A stretch of DNA of 6,183 bases from Caryophanales bacterium UBA1624 (GCA_002321395.1 DCMK01000041.1:1-6183); one strand, 5' to 3'. Positions 1 through 5,568 are shown, counted from the stretch's first letter. Notes: generated from the sequence alone by a model not told the origin. Numbers and translations: made by a program.

Positions 1-164
1 TCGCCTTTCAGCCCATTTTGCTTCAGAAGCTTCGATAGCTCATCCACCAAAAGCTCGCTTTGCCTTTGCCAGGCTTGGTAGCTCACCCGTCCAAGGAAGG
101 AATGGTCCTTCACCAAACCGACGCTCAGATTCTTCTCCGAGCTGTCCAAAAGCACGCCGATCAT
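1..164 (-). CDS. tsaB: TsaB (YeaZ-like) N-terminus, tRNA t6A synthesis, cut by left edge
   Basis: Partial gene; only the first 54 codons are in the window and the C-terminus lies beyond base 1. The protein starts MIGVLLDSSEKNLSVGLVKD, the typical first beta-hairpin of the TsaB ASKHA fold (L-D-S/T-S at residues 6-9, then L-S-V-G-L-V). It continues with Q-R-Q-S-E-L-L at about 37-43, matching the family's (H/Q)SE-LLP helix. TsaB is the inactive paralogue of TsaD. With TsaD and TsaE it transfers the threonylcarbamoyl group to A37 of ANN-decoding tRNAs in the cytoplasm. The ATG (164-162) overlaps the tsaE stop as ATGA, and a GGAGG sits at 171-176, so it is translationally coupled to tsaE. tsaE followed by tsaB is the usual Firmicutes order. 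The name rests on a short N-terminus plus this context. Confidence 0.85.
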   Translation of the reverse strand, partial: MIGVLLDSSEKNLSVGLVKDHSFLGRVSYQAWQRQSELLVDELSKLLKQNGLKG

Positions 165-622
165 AACGCTTCCTCCAATTTCTCAAGCGCGGAAACCCAA
201 CGGGGGGAAGAAGAACGGAACGCGATCTGGCGCTTGTCCCCGCCGAGGTTCTTCAAAACGATTTCCAGCTTCTCTTCCGGGATGAGGGGAGCGATGAACT
301 GAGGCCATTCGATGAAGCAGGCCCCATCCCCCTCGATGTATTCATCCAAGCCGATCTCGATGTTCTGCCCTTCCAGGCGATAGGCATCGATGTGATAAAG
401 GGGGATCCTCCCCTTGAAGTAGCACTTCATGATATTGAAAGTCGGGGAAATGACGTCCTCTTTCACCCCAAGCCCCTCGGCGACCCCTCCGGTGAAGGTG
501 GTTTTCCCCGCCCCAAGGTCCCCTTCTAGGAGAATCACATCCCCAGGAAGCAAAAAGGAAGAAAGCCTTTTCCCCAATGCGCGGGTTTCTTCTTTCGATT
601 GCGTCACAAACACTTTTTCCAT
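161..622 (-). CDS. tsaE: TsaE, ATPase of tRNA threonylcarbamoyladenosine synthesis
   Basis: A 153-aa protein of normal family length. It has a Walker A P-loop GDLGAGKT at residues 34-41, S-P-T-F at 59-62, the H-I-D-A-Y-R-L block at 77-83, and the E-W-P of the Walker-B-like end at 105-107; all are diagnostic for TsaE (YjeE). TsaE binds and hydrolyses ATP to reset the TsaB-TsaD complex during t6A37 formation on tRNA. I chose the ATG at 622-620 because homology begins there (MEKVFVTQSKEET). An in-frame TTG further upstream would lie inside the preceding terminator hairpin. There is no convincing Shine-Dalgarno, and a TATAAT ends only 10 nt before the ATG, so the message may be almost leaderless. 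The stop overlaps the tsaB start (ATGA). Confidence 0.95.
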   Translation of the reverse strand: MEKVFVTQSKEETRALGKRLSSFLLPGDVILLEGDLGAGKTTFTGGVAEGLGVKEDVISPTFNIMKCYFKGRIPLYHIDAYRLEGQNIEIGLDEYIEGDGACFIEWPQFIAPLIPEEKLEIVLKNLGGDKRQIAFRSSSPRWVSALEKLEEAL

Positions 623-632
623 AAGCAGGGCG

Positions 633-638
633 ATTATA
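633..638 (-). promoter_or_regulatory. -10 element of the tsaE-tsaB promoter
   Basis: The minus strand reads TATAAT here, a perfect -10 consensus. It lies between the terminator of the DUF402 gene and the tsaE ATG. I find no good -35 at 16-18 nt. Transcription would start around 626, giving a leader of only a few nucleotides before the ATG at 622. Confidence 0.55.
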
Positions 639-656
639 CACCACCTAATCCCGGGT

Positions 657-681
657 AGAGAAAAGCCCTCCAAAGGAGGGC
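657..681 (-). terminator. Intrinsic terminator after the DUF402 gene
   Basis: On the minus strand, GCCCTCC (681-675), a TTT loop and GGAGGGC (671-665) form a perfect 7-bp GC-rich stem followed by TTTTCTCT. It begins 14 nt after the stop codon of the DUF402 gene. It separates that transcript from tsaE-tsaB. Confidence 0.85.
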
Positions 682-694
682 GGATCGCATTCGA

Positions 695-1264
695 TCACTG
701 ACCCTTTCTCAGAGTCGCCTCAATCGGTTTGTTTTCGAGCAGGAACTTGTCGTAGAGCCTTTCCACGCATTCATCGCGGAAGGGGAAATCCCGATGGAGG
801 ATCATCTGCTTCACTTCCCGAGCCGATTTGCGGATCGCCTTGGTGAGGTCGGCGGGATAGCCATAGGTGAGGATGTGGCGTTCGAACTCGTTCTCGTCGA
901 GCACCTTTTCTTGGTGGTCTGGGTAAAGCTTCACGTCCAAATCGTAATCGATATATTTCAAATACCCTTGGTCAAGGATCGTCGGGGTGGCGATATTGAC
1001 GTAATAGCAGATGCCCTGGCCCTCTTTGAACATGCAGATGACGTTCATCCACTTCTTCTTAAACAACAGGAAGACGGCCCTTTCCCGGGTCATCCATTTC
1101 CTGCCATCGCTTTCGGTGACTGAGCTCATTTTGGAGGCCAACGCCCAATACTCGTCGTTTTCCTCCACCAAATACGCCGGCGACCACTGCCGGTGCAAAG
1201 CCCCGTCGTGCTTGTATGCCTGGACCTTCATCCAGCGCGTGAATCTAGGATCAACTTCATTCAT
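695..1264 (-). CDS. DUF402 nucleoside tri-/diphosphatase (Ntdp/YgaC-like)
   Basis: A 189-aa protein. It carries the signature blocks of the Firmicutes YgaC/Ntdp family: K-H-D-G-A-L-H-R-Q-W (18-27), V-T-E-S-D-G-R-K-W (49-57), Y-Y-V-N-I-A-T-P (87-94), L-K-Y-I-D-Y-D-L-D-V-K (102-112) and L-D-E-N-E-F (122-127). The conserved acidic cluster (D106, D108, D110, D123, E126, with N90) corresponds to the divalent-metal site known for the family. Characterised members hydrolyse nucleoside tri- and diphosphates; here that activity is inferred from homology. It is a cytoplasmic, single-gene transcript bounded by terminators on both sides. The ATG at 1264-1262 fits the family start, but it has no Shine-Dalgarno of its own. 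A short leader ORF ends 5 nt before it. An in-frame TTG at 1276 is the alternative start, also without a ribosome site. Confidence 0.88.
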   Translation of the reverse strand: MNEVDPRFTRWMKVQAYKHDGALHRQWSPAYLVEENDEYWALASKMSSVTESDGRKWMTRERAVFLLFKKKWMNVICMFKEGQGICYYVNIATPTILDQGYLKYIDYDLDVKLYPDHQEKVLDENEFERHILTYGYPADLTKAIRKSAREVKQMILHRDFPFRDECVERLYDKFLLENKPIEATLRKGQ

Positions 1265-1279
1265 AAGGGTTACCAAGAA

Positions 1280-1301
1280 GGGATGGGCATGCGCCCCTCC
1301 C
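1280..1301 (-). promoter_or_regulatory. 5'-UTR hairpin and six-codon leader ORF before the DUF402 gene
   Basis: On the minus strand GGGAGGGGC (1301-1293) and GCCCATCCC (1288-1280) pair as a 9-position stem with one G-A mismatch and a GCAT loop. It would begin only about 4 nt after the expected transcription start. The 5' arm contains a GGGAGG ribosome site for an ATG at 1290-1288. That ATG reads M-P-I-P-S-W and stops with TAA at 1272-1270, 5 nt before the DUF402 ATG. The hairpin would hide that ribosome site. This may couple or limit translation of the phosphatase gene; the function is inference. Confidence 0.35.
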
Positions 1302-1312
1302 GTTGCGCTTCC

Positions 1313-1318
1313 ATTATA
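1313..1318 (-). promoter_or_regulatory. -10 element of the DUF402 gene promoter
   Basis: The minus strand reads TATAAT, about 49 nt upstream of the chosen ATG. It is placed directly after the terminator of the preceding gene. No recognisable -35 is present at the usual distance (TATGAG at a 17-nt spacer). Confidence 0.5.
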
Positions 1319-1347
1319 CGCCCGGGCAAACCCATCTCATAGAAGGG

Positions 1348-1380
1348 CAAAAGAAAAGGGCGCCTAGGGGTTCTAGGCGT
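1348..1380 (-). terminator. Intrinsic terminator after the DUF3137-like gene
   Basis: The minus strand has CGCCTAG (1379-1373), a 5-nt loop and CTAGGCG (1367-1361), then CCC and TTTTCTTTT. It starts about 11 nt after the TAA of the DUF3137-like gene and closes that transcript. Confidence 0.9.
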
Positions 1381-1389
1381 CCTTCCTTT

Positions 1390-2529
1390 TTATTCCTGCT
1401 CCGCCTCTCCCTGCTCGCCTTTCTTCTGATAGAAGGCGTAAGCGAGTTCAAGGAAGAAAGCGAGCTCTTCTTTGTATTCTTGGGTCGGGCCCGGGTTGAA
1501 GGGCTTCTGCATCGGCAGGACCATCAAGGAATCTTCATACCCCAACGCGAAATAGGTTTTCCCCGGTTTGATGGCGATGGCGACGTCGACCAATACCTTG
1601 TTCGTATGGATCCCCTTCAGCAGCGTGCGGATCTTCGGGGTGATGAACTTCTTATCCGCGGGATCCCCGTAGATGGCGTAGGCTTTGTTCTTCTCCAGCA
1701 AATTGAGGTTGGGCAAGGATTCCGGGGGCAAAGCGCGCTTATTGCCACGGAAATAGAGGACGAGCCCATTCTCGCTTCCCTGGAAGGAATTGGCGGTGCG
1801 CAAATACTTGCCGACGAACACCGTCTGCATGGCCTTGCCCGCGTCTTTCTGCGCGGCGCAGTCGGCCAGGGAGCAATCCATGTCGCGGTAGGAGAAGGTG
1901 ATGTTGTCCCGGCTTCCGATGGAAAGCACCTTGGGATACATCCCGTTGGCTTGGAATTCTTCTTTGGTGATTTTGCTGTCGGCCCCGCCTTGGATCTCCC
2001 CCACCGGGAGCCCAGAGAAGAGATAGGCGTTCAGCTTGGCGTAGAGAATGGTGAAATACGCCTTGATTTTCTTGTCGTTGCTTTTCCGGGTCACGTAGCT
2101 CATGACCCCCAAAGCGACCAAGACCCCCGCGGCGACGCCTAAGGAGACCATCATGGGCACCATGGAGTTCTCCCCGCCCCAATGGAGGACGTTGGGCAGA
2201 ATCCAAAATAGAACGATGATGGCAAGCCCCACAATTGAAAGGGCGACCTTCCACCGATTCACCTTCTTATAGGAAGAGTAGAAATCCTTCCGCGCCTTCT
2301 CAATTTCGTCCAAAGTCAGATCCTTGTACTCATAAGAATCCTGCTCCGGGAAGGGGTCCGGCTGGTCGTCGCGCTCTTCAAGTTCCTGCTCTTCCTCCGC
2401 TTTGGCGGCCTCTTCCTCTTTCTTCTTCTCTTCGCGCTTCTTGGCTTCTTCCACGGCTTTGGTGTCCGCGAAATCATCATCGATTGCGGCTTCGGTTTCT
2501 TCGACGGGAGTTTCTTTGTTTTCGTCCAT
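1390..2529 (-). CDS. Two-TM membrane protein, DUF3137-like
   Basis: A 379-aa protein. Residues 1-62 are a very acidic, Glu/Lys/Ala-rich and probably disordered or coiled-coil region. Two hydrophobic segments follow at about 94-112 and 125-146, then a soluble domain of about 200 residues. That domain has the pattern I associate with DUF3137 proteins: V-F-V-G-K-Y-L (237-243), L-E-K-N-K-A-Y-A-I-Y-G-D-P (278-290), K-F-I-T-P-K-I (294-300), then a strand-rich end. No catalytic motif is visible and the family has no settled function. The ATG at 2529-2527 is chosen because GGAGGG lies at 2537-2542. An in-frame upstream extension to 2622 would run through the promoter. Transcribed alone, with its own extended -10 promoter and terminator. 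Both ends of the domain probably face the cytoplasm, judging by the charged flanks; this is inference. Confidence 0.7.
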   Translation of the reverse strand: MDENKETPVEETEAAIDDDFADTKAVEEAKKREEKKKEEEAAKAEEEQELEERDDQPDPFPEQDSYEYKDLTLDEIEKARKDFYSSYKKVNRWKVALSIVGLAIIVLFWILPNVLHWGGENSMVPMMVSLGVAAGVLVALGVMSYVTRKSNDKKIKAYFTILYAKLNAYLFSGLPVGEIQGGADSKITKEEFQANGMYPKVLSIGSRDNITFSYRDMDCSLADCAAQKDAGKAMQTVFVGKYLRTANSFQGSENGLVLYFRGNKRALPPESLPNLNLLEKNKAYAIYGDPADKKFITPKIRTLLKGIHTNKVLVDVAIAIKPGKTYFALGYEDSLMVLPMQKPFNPGPTQEYKEELAFFLELAYAFYQKKGEQGEAEQE

Positions 2530-2553
2530 GTCGTTTCCCTCCAATTCCGAAAA

Positions 2554-2562
2554 ACTATAACA
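2554..2562 (-). promoter_or_regulatory. Extended -10 promoter of the DUF3137-like gene
   Basis: The minus strand reads TGTTATAGT: a TGn extension in front of TATAGT. Transcription would start near 2547, giving a leader of about 18 nt that contains the GGAGGG ribosome site. The -35 is weak (GAGGAA at a 17-nt spacer), as is common for extended -10 promoters. Confidence 0.5.
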
Positions 2563-2684
2563 CGCGCGGAAAGATATTCCTCTACAAAAAGAAGACCGGA
2601 ATCCACAATCATGCGCAAACAAGAAGAGAAGCGTGCTGATAAAGCGAAAAAGAGCAATCGGCTCACTCCCAAACAGGCCGCAGA

Positions 2685-3682
2685 TTAGAGGTTTTTGAAC
2701 ATGTCTTCCGCGTAAGATTGGATATCGCCCGGTTTGACCATCCCGTATTTCGCTTTGACTTTCGCGAAGTAAGATCCGATAGACTCACGAGGGATGATGT
2801 TTTCGGAGGGGGAAGACGACGGCAAATCCCCCCCGGGATTCAATCCACGGCATTTCGCTGTGGGTAAATCGTTCGAGGACTTTGCCGCTATAGCAGCAAA
2901 AAGAATCGATGACCGCATCAAAAACGGCCTGTTCGGACGCCGTCAGAATCGATGCATCGAAAGACGCGACTTTGCCGATGGGATCAAAACGATAGTCGGC
3001 GTATCGATGGTAAACCTCTTGATACACAGGGCCATGAACCCAAGCCTCGCAGTCTTCTTTGAACAAAAAAACGGCCGTAGAAGGCATAGAAAAACCCCTG
3101 ACTGTAATATAAAGCCTTTTGCAAAGACAAAGGAGTGATGTCCTCGCAGCGGCTTAGCAAATATTTCGCCGCCACGTTGATTTCTGAGCGAGAAGAACCA
3201 GATACGCCAAGCAAAGAATCGACGGCATTGCGGCTTTTCCTATAAGCGGCCTGGGATTTCAAGTTCTTCCTCCCCACCTCCAGCAAATCGCTGTAGTAAC
3301 GGGGGTTCTCATAAAGCCTGCTCAAAATCTCAGAGTACTGTTTCGATGGAACGTCCCCTTCGCAAAAGCGGGAAAACGTTTGTTCGCCCCAGCCCAAAAG
3401 AAGAGAAAGGGGTCTTTTCCCAATAGAGTATTTTTTGGGAATAGCCCGAACCTTATCCAAGGATATGATTCCATTTTCCCGTCGAAAAGCGTCATATAAC
3501 GCCAACAAATTCAAATCGTTGATCTCCGGAACGTAGATCAAAGAGTGGCAAAGGGGGCAATGGGCTTCCCGCCCGACGTAACGATATTCAACCCTTTTGA
3601 GATTTCCCGTCATAGGAACCGTTTCCACTACATACCCAACGTCCGCTCGGCATTCTTCGCAAAAAGCCGTTTCCTTATTCAT
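2685..3682 (-). pseudogene. Zn-finger/HTH/Panacea (DUF4065) antitoxin, two frameshifts
   Basis: As read, translation from ATG 3682 stops at 2984 after 232 codons. Removing one T from the T7 run (3071-3065) and one G from the G7 run (2834-2828) restores a 331-aa protein. Its parts are: an MqsA-like zinc finger with C8-x2-C11 and C42-x2-C45; an HTH around 72-118 (I-G-K-R-P-L-S-L-L-L-G-W-G-E-Q-T-F); a linker; and a Panacea/SocA-like domain from about 167. That domain begins L-Q-K-A-L-Y-Y-S-Q-G, continues in the second frame with E-A-W-V-H-G-P-V-Y and T-H-S-E-M-P-W, and ends in the third frame with I-I-P-R-E-S-I-G-S-Y-F. Such antitoxins bind the toxin and repress their own promoter. The ATG overlaps the toxin stop by 8 nt and has GAGGGGG just upstream. 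The fold of every piece is well conserved, so the breaks are recent or are sequence errors. Confidence 0.88.
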
Positions 3683-4115
3683 TTTTCCCCCTCTCCTGTG
3701 TCTTTTGTCGAAATAAATATTCGATTGGCTTATTCAATTTATGGAACGAAACCACCACAGTCTTCGCCCCATCCTTCAATTCGAGAATATTAAATTTCGT
3801 ATATACGCAAATCTTTTCTTTTGCATCGAACGGATCACGCAATTCAAACCAAGGGGCAAAGACAGATAGCGTCTCGTTTTCATATCCTTTTTCCGTGTTT
3901 TGCAATGAATGACAGAAATCTTCGACTTCGATTTGCATCAGCAAATCCCTTTGGCGAGAATATCGAATGTTGTAACGGTTTATAAAATCAACGTTTTCCT
4001 TTCGATTTTCGTTAAGCGAGATTATGAACTTCCCCGCGGCAACGCATTCTTTTATTTTCGGCAGAACCCTTTTAATTTCATTGAACGAGTAATCTTGATT
4101 ATAGTGCGGACGCAT
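3675..4115 (-). CDS. MqsR-like (RelE-fold) putative toxin of a TA pair
   Basis: A 146-aa protein, intact. It has the order of elements seen in MqsR: an N-terminal helix Y-S-F-N-E-I-K-R-V-L (9-18), V-E-D-F-C-H-S-L (64-71, compare the D-F-Y-K-S-M of MqsR), W-F-E-L-R-D (89-94), a strand I-C-V-Y-T-K-F-N-I (102-110) and the terminal T-V-V-V-S-F-H-K (119-126, compare V-S-F-K). MqsR toxins are ribosome-independent mRNA interferases; that activity here is inference. As in mqsRA, the toxin gene comes first and the antitoxin follows, with an 8-nt overlap. The ATG at 4115-4113 has GGAGGAGAG directly upstream; a longer in-frame ORF to 4421 runs back through the previous terminator and is rejected. The gene is visibly AT-richer than its neighbours, which suggests acquisition by transfer. 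It could be another RelE-fold subfamily. Confidence 0.7.
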   Translation of the reverse strand: MRPHYNQDYSFNEIKRVLPKIKECVAAGKFIISLNENRKENVDFINRYNIRYSRQRDLLMQIEVEDFCHSLQNTEKGYENETLSVFAPWFELRDPFDAKEKICVYTKFNILELKDGAKTVVVSFHKLNKPIEYLFRQKTQERGKNE

Positions 4116-4151
4116 CTCTCCTCCCTTCCCTAGAAATGATACATTTCCAAT

Positions 4152-4183
4152 TCTATAAGCACTGTTTTTGCATCTTTTGATGC
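4152..4183 (-). promoter_or_regulatory. TA promoter with overlapping palindromic operator candidate
   Basis: A TATAGA on the minus strand (4157-4152) could be the -10, about 36 nt before the toxin ATG. The expected -35 position (4180-4175, 17-nt spacer) falls inside a perfect 14-bp inverted repeat, GCATC-TTTT-GATGC, at 4170-4183. A palindrome over the -35 fits autorepression by the HTH of the antitoxin. The -35 itself is poor (TCAAAA), so the promoter call is weaker than the palindrome. Confidence 0.45.
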
Positions 4184-4298
4184 GCTTTAAATTGGTGAGC
4201 TCCCTTGCTGTTTGTATGAAAAGCACCCCTACAATAGAGATAGAGCCGGTTCCCCCATCTCTTCCGATGAAAGCAGGACTTTCGCCCTTCGTTCCCCC

Positions 4299-4326
4299 AA
4301 AACGAAAAGGGCGGGTTCCCCCGCCC
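4299..4326 (-). terminator. Intrinsic terminator after the thiT-membrane protein operon
   Basis: The minus strand forms GGGCGGG (4326-4320), loop GGAA, CCCGCCC (4315-4309), a perfect 7-bp stem, followed by TTTTCGTTTT. It lies about 19 nt after the stop of the small membrane protein and insulates the TA module from the thiT transcript. Confidence 0.92.
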
Positions 4327-4345
4327 TCGTCATCGCGCCTATCCG

Positions 4346-4750
4346 TTACTTCTCTTTCTTCTTTCCTTGGAAGAAATAGGATAGCCCAAAGCAAAGAAGC
4401 AGAATCGAGACCAAGAGCCATCCCCAGTAAAACGGGGTCAAGGAGTCGCCTTTGACGTAGGATTTGACCACCATGAACAACGCATAGACGGAGGAAATCC
4501 CCGAGATGGCGGCAGCCCCTCCATGGAAGACCCCATCGGTATTGGGGTTCTTCTTGAGCCTTTGGATCAGCATGTACAAGCCGAGGAAGAAAAGGAAGAG
4601 GCCCAATAGGAAGAGGATCAGATAGTCTTCGTTGAGGCTGATCGAAGTCCCATATTCATCGGTGTAGGACTCGAAAGAGAGGATGTAGTAGGAAAGGAAG
4701 CAGGCGAACATCCCTCCCCCGATCCCCGTAATCGCTAACGGCAGCAGCAT
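4346..4750 (-). CDS. Small four-TM membrane protein of unknown function
   Basis: A 134-aa protein, not recognised. Hydrophobic segments at about 2-24, 44-63, 78-96 and 107-128 predict four membrane helices. The 24-43 loop is acidic, and the C-terminus is basic (G-K-K-K-E-K). No conserved motif is visible to me. It starts 1 nt after the thiT stop (TAA C ATG) and has AGGAGG inside the end of thiT, so it is translated from the thiT message and is under the TPP riboswitch. Cotranscription suggests a role linked to thiamine uptake or simply a shared transcript. It is too small and too motif-free to be the ECF T-component, which is about twice this length. Confidence 0.75.
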   Translation of the reverse strand: MLLPLAITGIGGGMFACFLSYYILSFESYTDEYGTSISLNEDYLILFLLGLFLFFLGLYMLIQRLKKNPNTDGVFHGGAAAISGISSVYALFMVVKSYVKGDSLTPFYWGWLLVSILLLCFGLSYFFQGKKKEK

Positions 4751-4751
4751 G

Positions 4752-5405
4752 TTATTTGCCCTCCTTTTCGGAAACGGTTTTCCGCGTGTAAAGATAATCC
4801 GGATCCTTCAACAGATTGGGGATCCGCCAATAAAGCACGAGCAGGAACCCCAAGGAAAGGATGATGCATGGGATGACGTACAAGGCGTTGTAGAGGAAGC
4901 AATAAAGATAGGGGTTCATCCAGTTCCACGAAAAGGCGAACCCGCTGGGATCGGCCCAGAACAGGACGCCGGAGAGGAAATGGGCGAATAGCTTCAGCAA
5001 TCCGCCGACGACGGTGCCCACGCAAAGCCAAGCGATCTTGGTCTTCGGGCTATCGGCCTTTAGGAACAAAGGACGGAAGCAGGCGGCGAAAGCAACCATC
5101 GGATAGGCGGCCACGTAATCGAGGAACACCTGAAGGAAGGCCCTCCAAGCATCCCCGGGGATGATGTAAGGCCCGGTGGCAAGATCCAAAAGCCCCATCA
5201 CCAAGCCAGTGATCAAAGCAGGGACGAAGCCCCTGCGGAAGGCCATCACCAACACGCACACCATCGCGATGCCAATCGACCCCCCATTGACGAACACGCC
5301 TTTGAAGATGATCCCCGCGAGTTCGTCGAGGACGAAGCCCAAAGCGGCCATCACGCCGATTTCGACCATCGTCTTCACCAAATCGAATTTCTTTTCCTTC
5401 GCCAT
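4752..5405 (-). CDS. thiT: ThiT, thiamine-binding S-component of an ECF transporter
   Basis: A 217-aa membrane protein with about six hydrophobic helices. Family marks are: G-G-S-I-G-I (41-46) followed by A-F-R-R-G (55-59); D-Y-V-A-A-Y-P (96-102); A-H-F-L-S-G-V-L-F-W (141-150); and Y-L-Y-C-F-L-Y-N-A-L-Y-V-I-P (166-179). H142, W150, Y172 and N173 match residues that line the thiamine pocket in characterised ThiT. ThiT captures thiamine outside and works with a shared EcfT-EcfA-EcfA' module, which is not in this window. The ATG at 5405-5403 has GGAGGG upstream; an in-frame start at 5447 would lie inside the riboswitch terminator. The TPP riboswitch immediately upstream independently supports the thiamine substrate. 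Confidence 0.95.
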   Translation of the reverse strand: MAKEKKFDLVKTMVEIGVMAALGFVLDELAGIIFKGVFVNGGSIGIAMVCVLVMAFRRGFVPALITGLVMGLLDLATGPYIIPGDAWRAFLQVFLDYVAAYPMVAFAACFRPLFLKADSPKTKIAWLCVGTVVGGLLKLFAHFLSGVLFWADPSGFAFSWNWMNPYLYCFLYNALYVIPCIILSLGFLLVLYWRIPNLLKDPDYLYTRKTVSEKEGK

Positions 5406-5418
5406 AAAACCCTCCTGC

Positions 5419-5451
5419 AAAAGAAAACCCGTCGGAGCTAGGGCCAACGGG
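5419..5451 (-). terminator. Regulatory terminator of the TPP riboswitch
   Basis: The minus strand forms CCCGTTGG (5451-5444) with CCGACGGG (5435-5428), eight pairs including one G-U, loop CCCTAGCT, then TTTTCTTTT. It lies between the aptamer and the thiT ribosome site, so the switch probably acts by transcription termination. The loop CCCTA and CTAGC are complementary to TAGGG and GCTAG in the aptamer 3' half, a plausible antiterminator. Confidence 0.88.
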
Positions 5452-5487
5452 AGAAAAACGAGGATGAACGCAAAAGAGCGCTTGCTC

Positions 5488-5568
5488 GATTCCCTACGCT
5501 AGCATTGCCTAGTTCAGGTCCAGGGTCGCTGCGGATGCAGCCTCTCAGCCAATGGGCTCCCCTATCGG
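5488..5568 (-). ncRNA. TPP riboswitch (THI element) controlling thiT
   Basis: Read on the minus strand, the aptamer has every conserved block: AGGGGAGCC (5' side), GGCTGAGA, a GCTGC/GCAGC P3 hairpin, GACCC, ACCTGAACTAGGCAATGCT, then AGCGTAGGGAA. A short P1 is made by CGAT near 5567 and ATCG near 5488. TPP binding should favour the terminator at 5419-5451 and switch off thiT and the small membrane protein. The match to the CTGAGA and GCGTAGGGAA consensus is clear enough to be sure of the class. Confidence 0.97.

Noticed and set aside
161..673. Longer tsaE starting from a TTG at 673
   Set aside because: The extra 17 codons would be encoded by the preceding terminator and the TATAAT box, and family homology begins at the ATG at 622.
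1303..2142. Long plus-strand reading frame of 279 codons
   Set aside because: Lies antisense to the DUF3137-like gene and crosses its terminator. No ribosome site, and the composition is that of an antisense shadow of a GC-rich gene.
2235..2672. Plus- and minus-strand frames rich in Arg/Lys/Pro/Ser over the 5' part of the DUF3137-like gene
   Set aside because: These are alternative-frame readings of the Glu/Lys-rich N-terminal coding repeat; no independent ribosome sites.
2828..3071. Programmed ribosomal frameshifting in the antitoxin
   Set aside because: Both shifts needed are +1, at plain T7 and G7 runs. They do not fit the usual -1 slippery heptamer with a downstream structure, and two events in one gene are improbable. 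Error or slippage mutation is simpler.
3675..4421. Longer toxin ORF of 248 codons
   Set aside because: The extension runs through the thiT-operon terminator. A strong Shine-Dalgarno directly precedes the ATG at 4115 and homology-like features begin after it.
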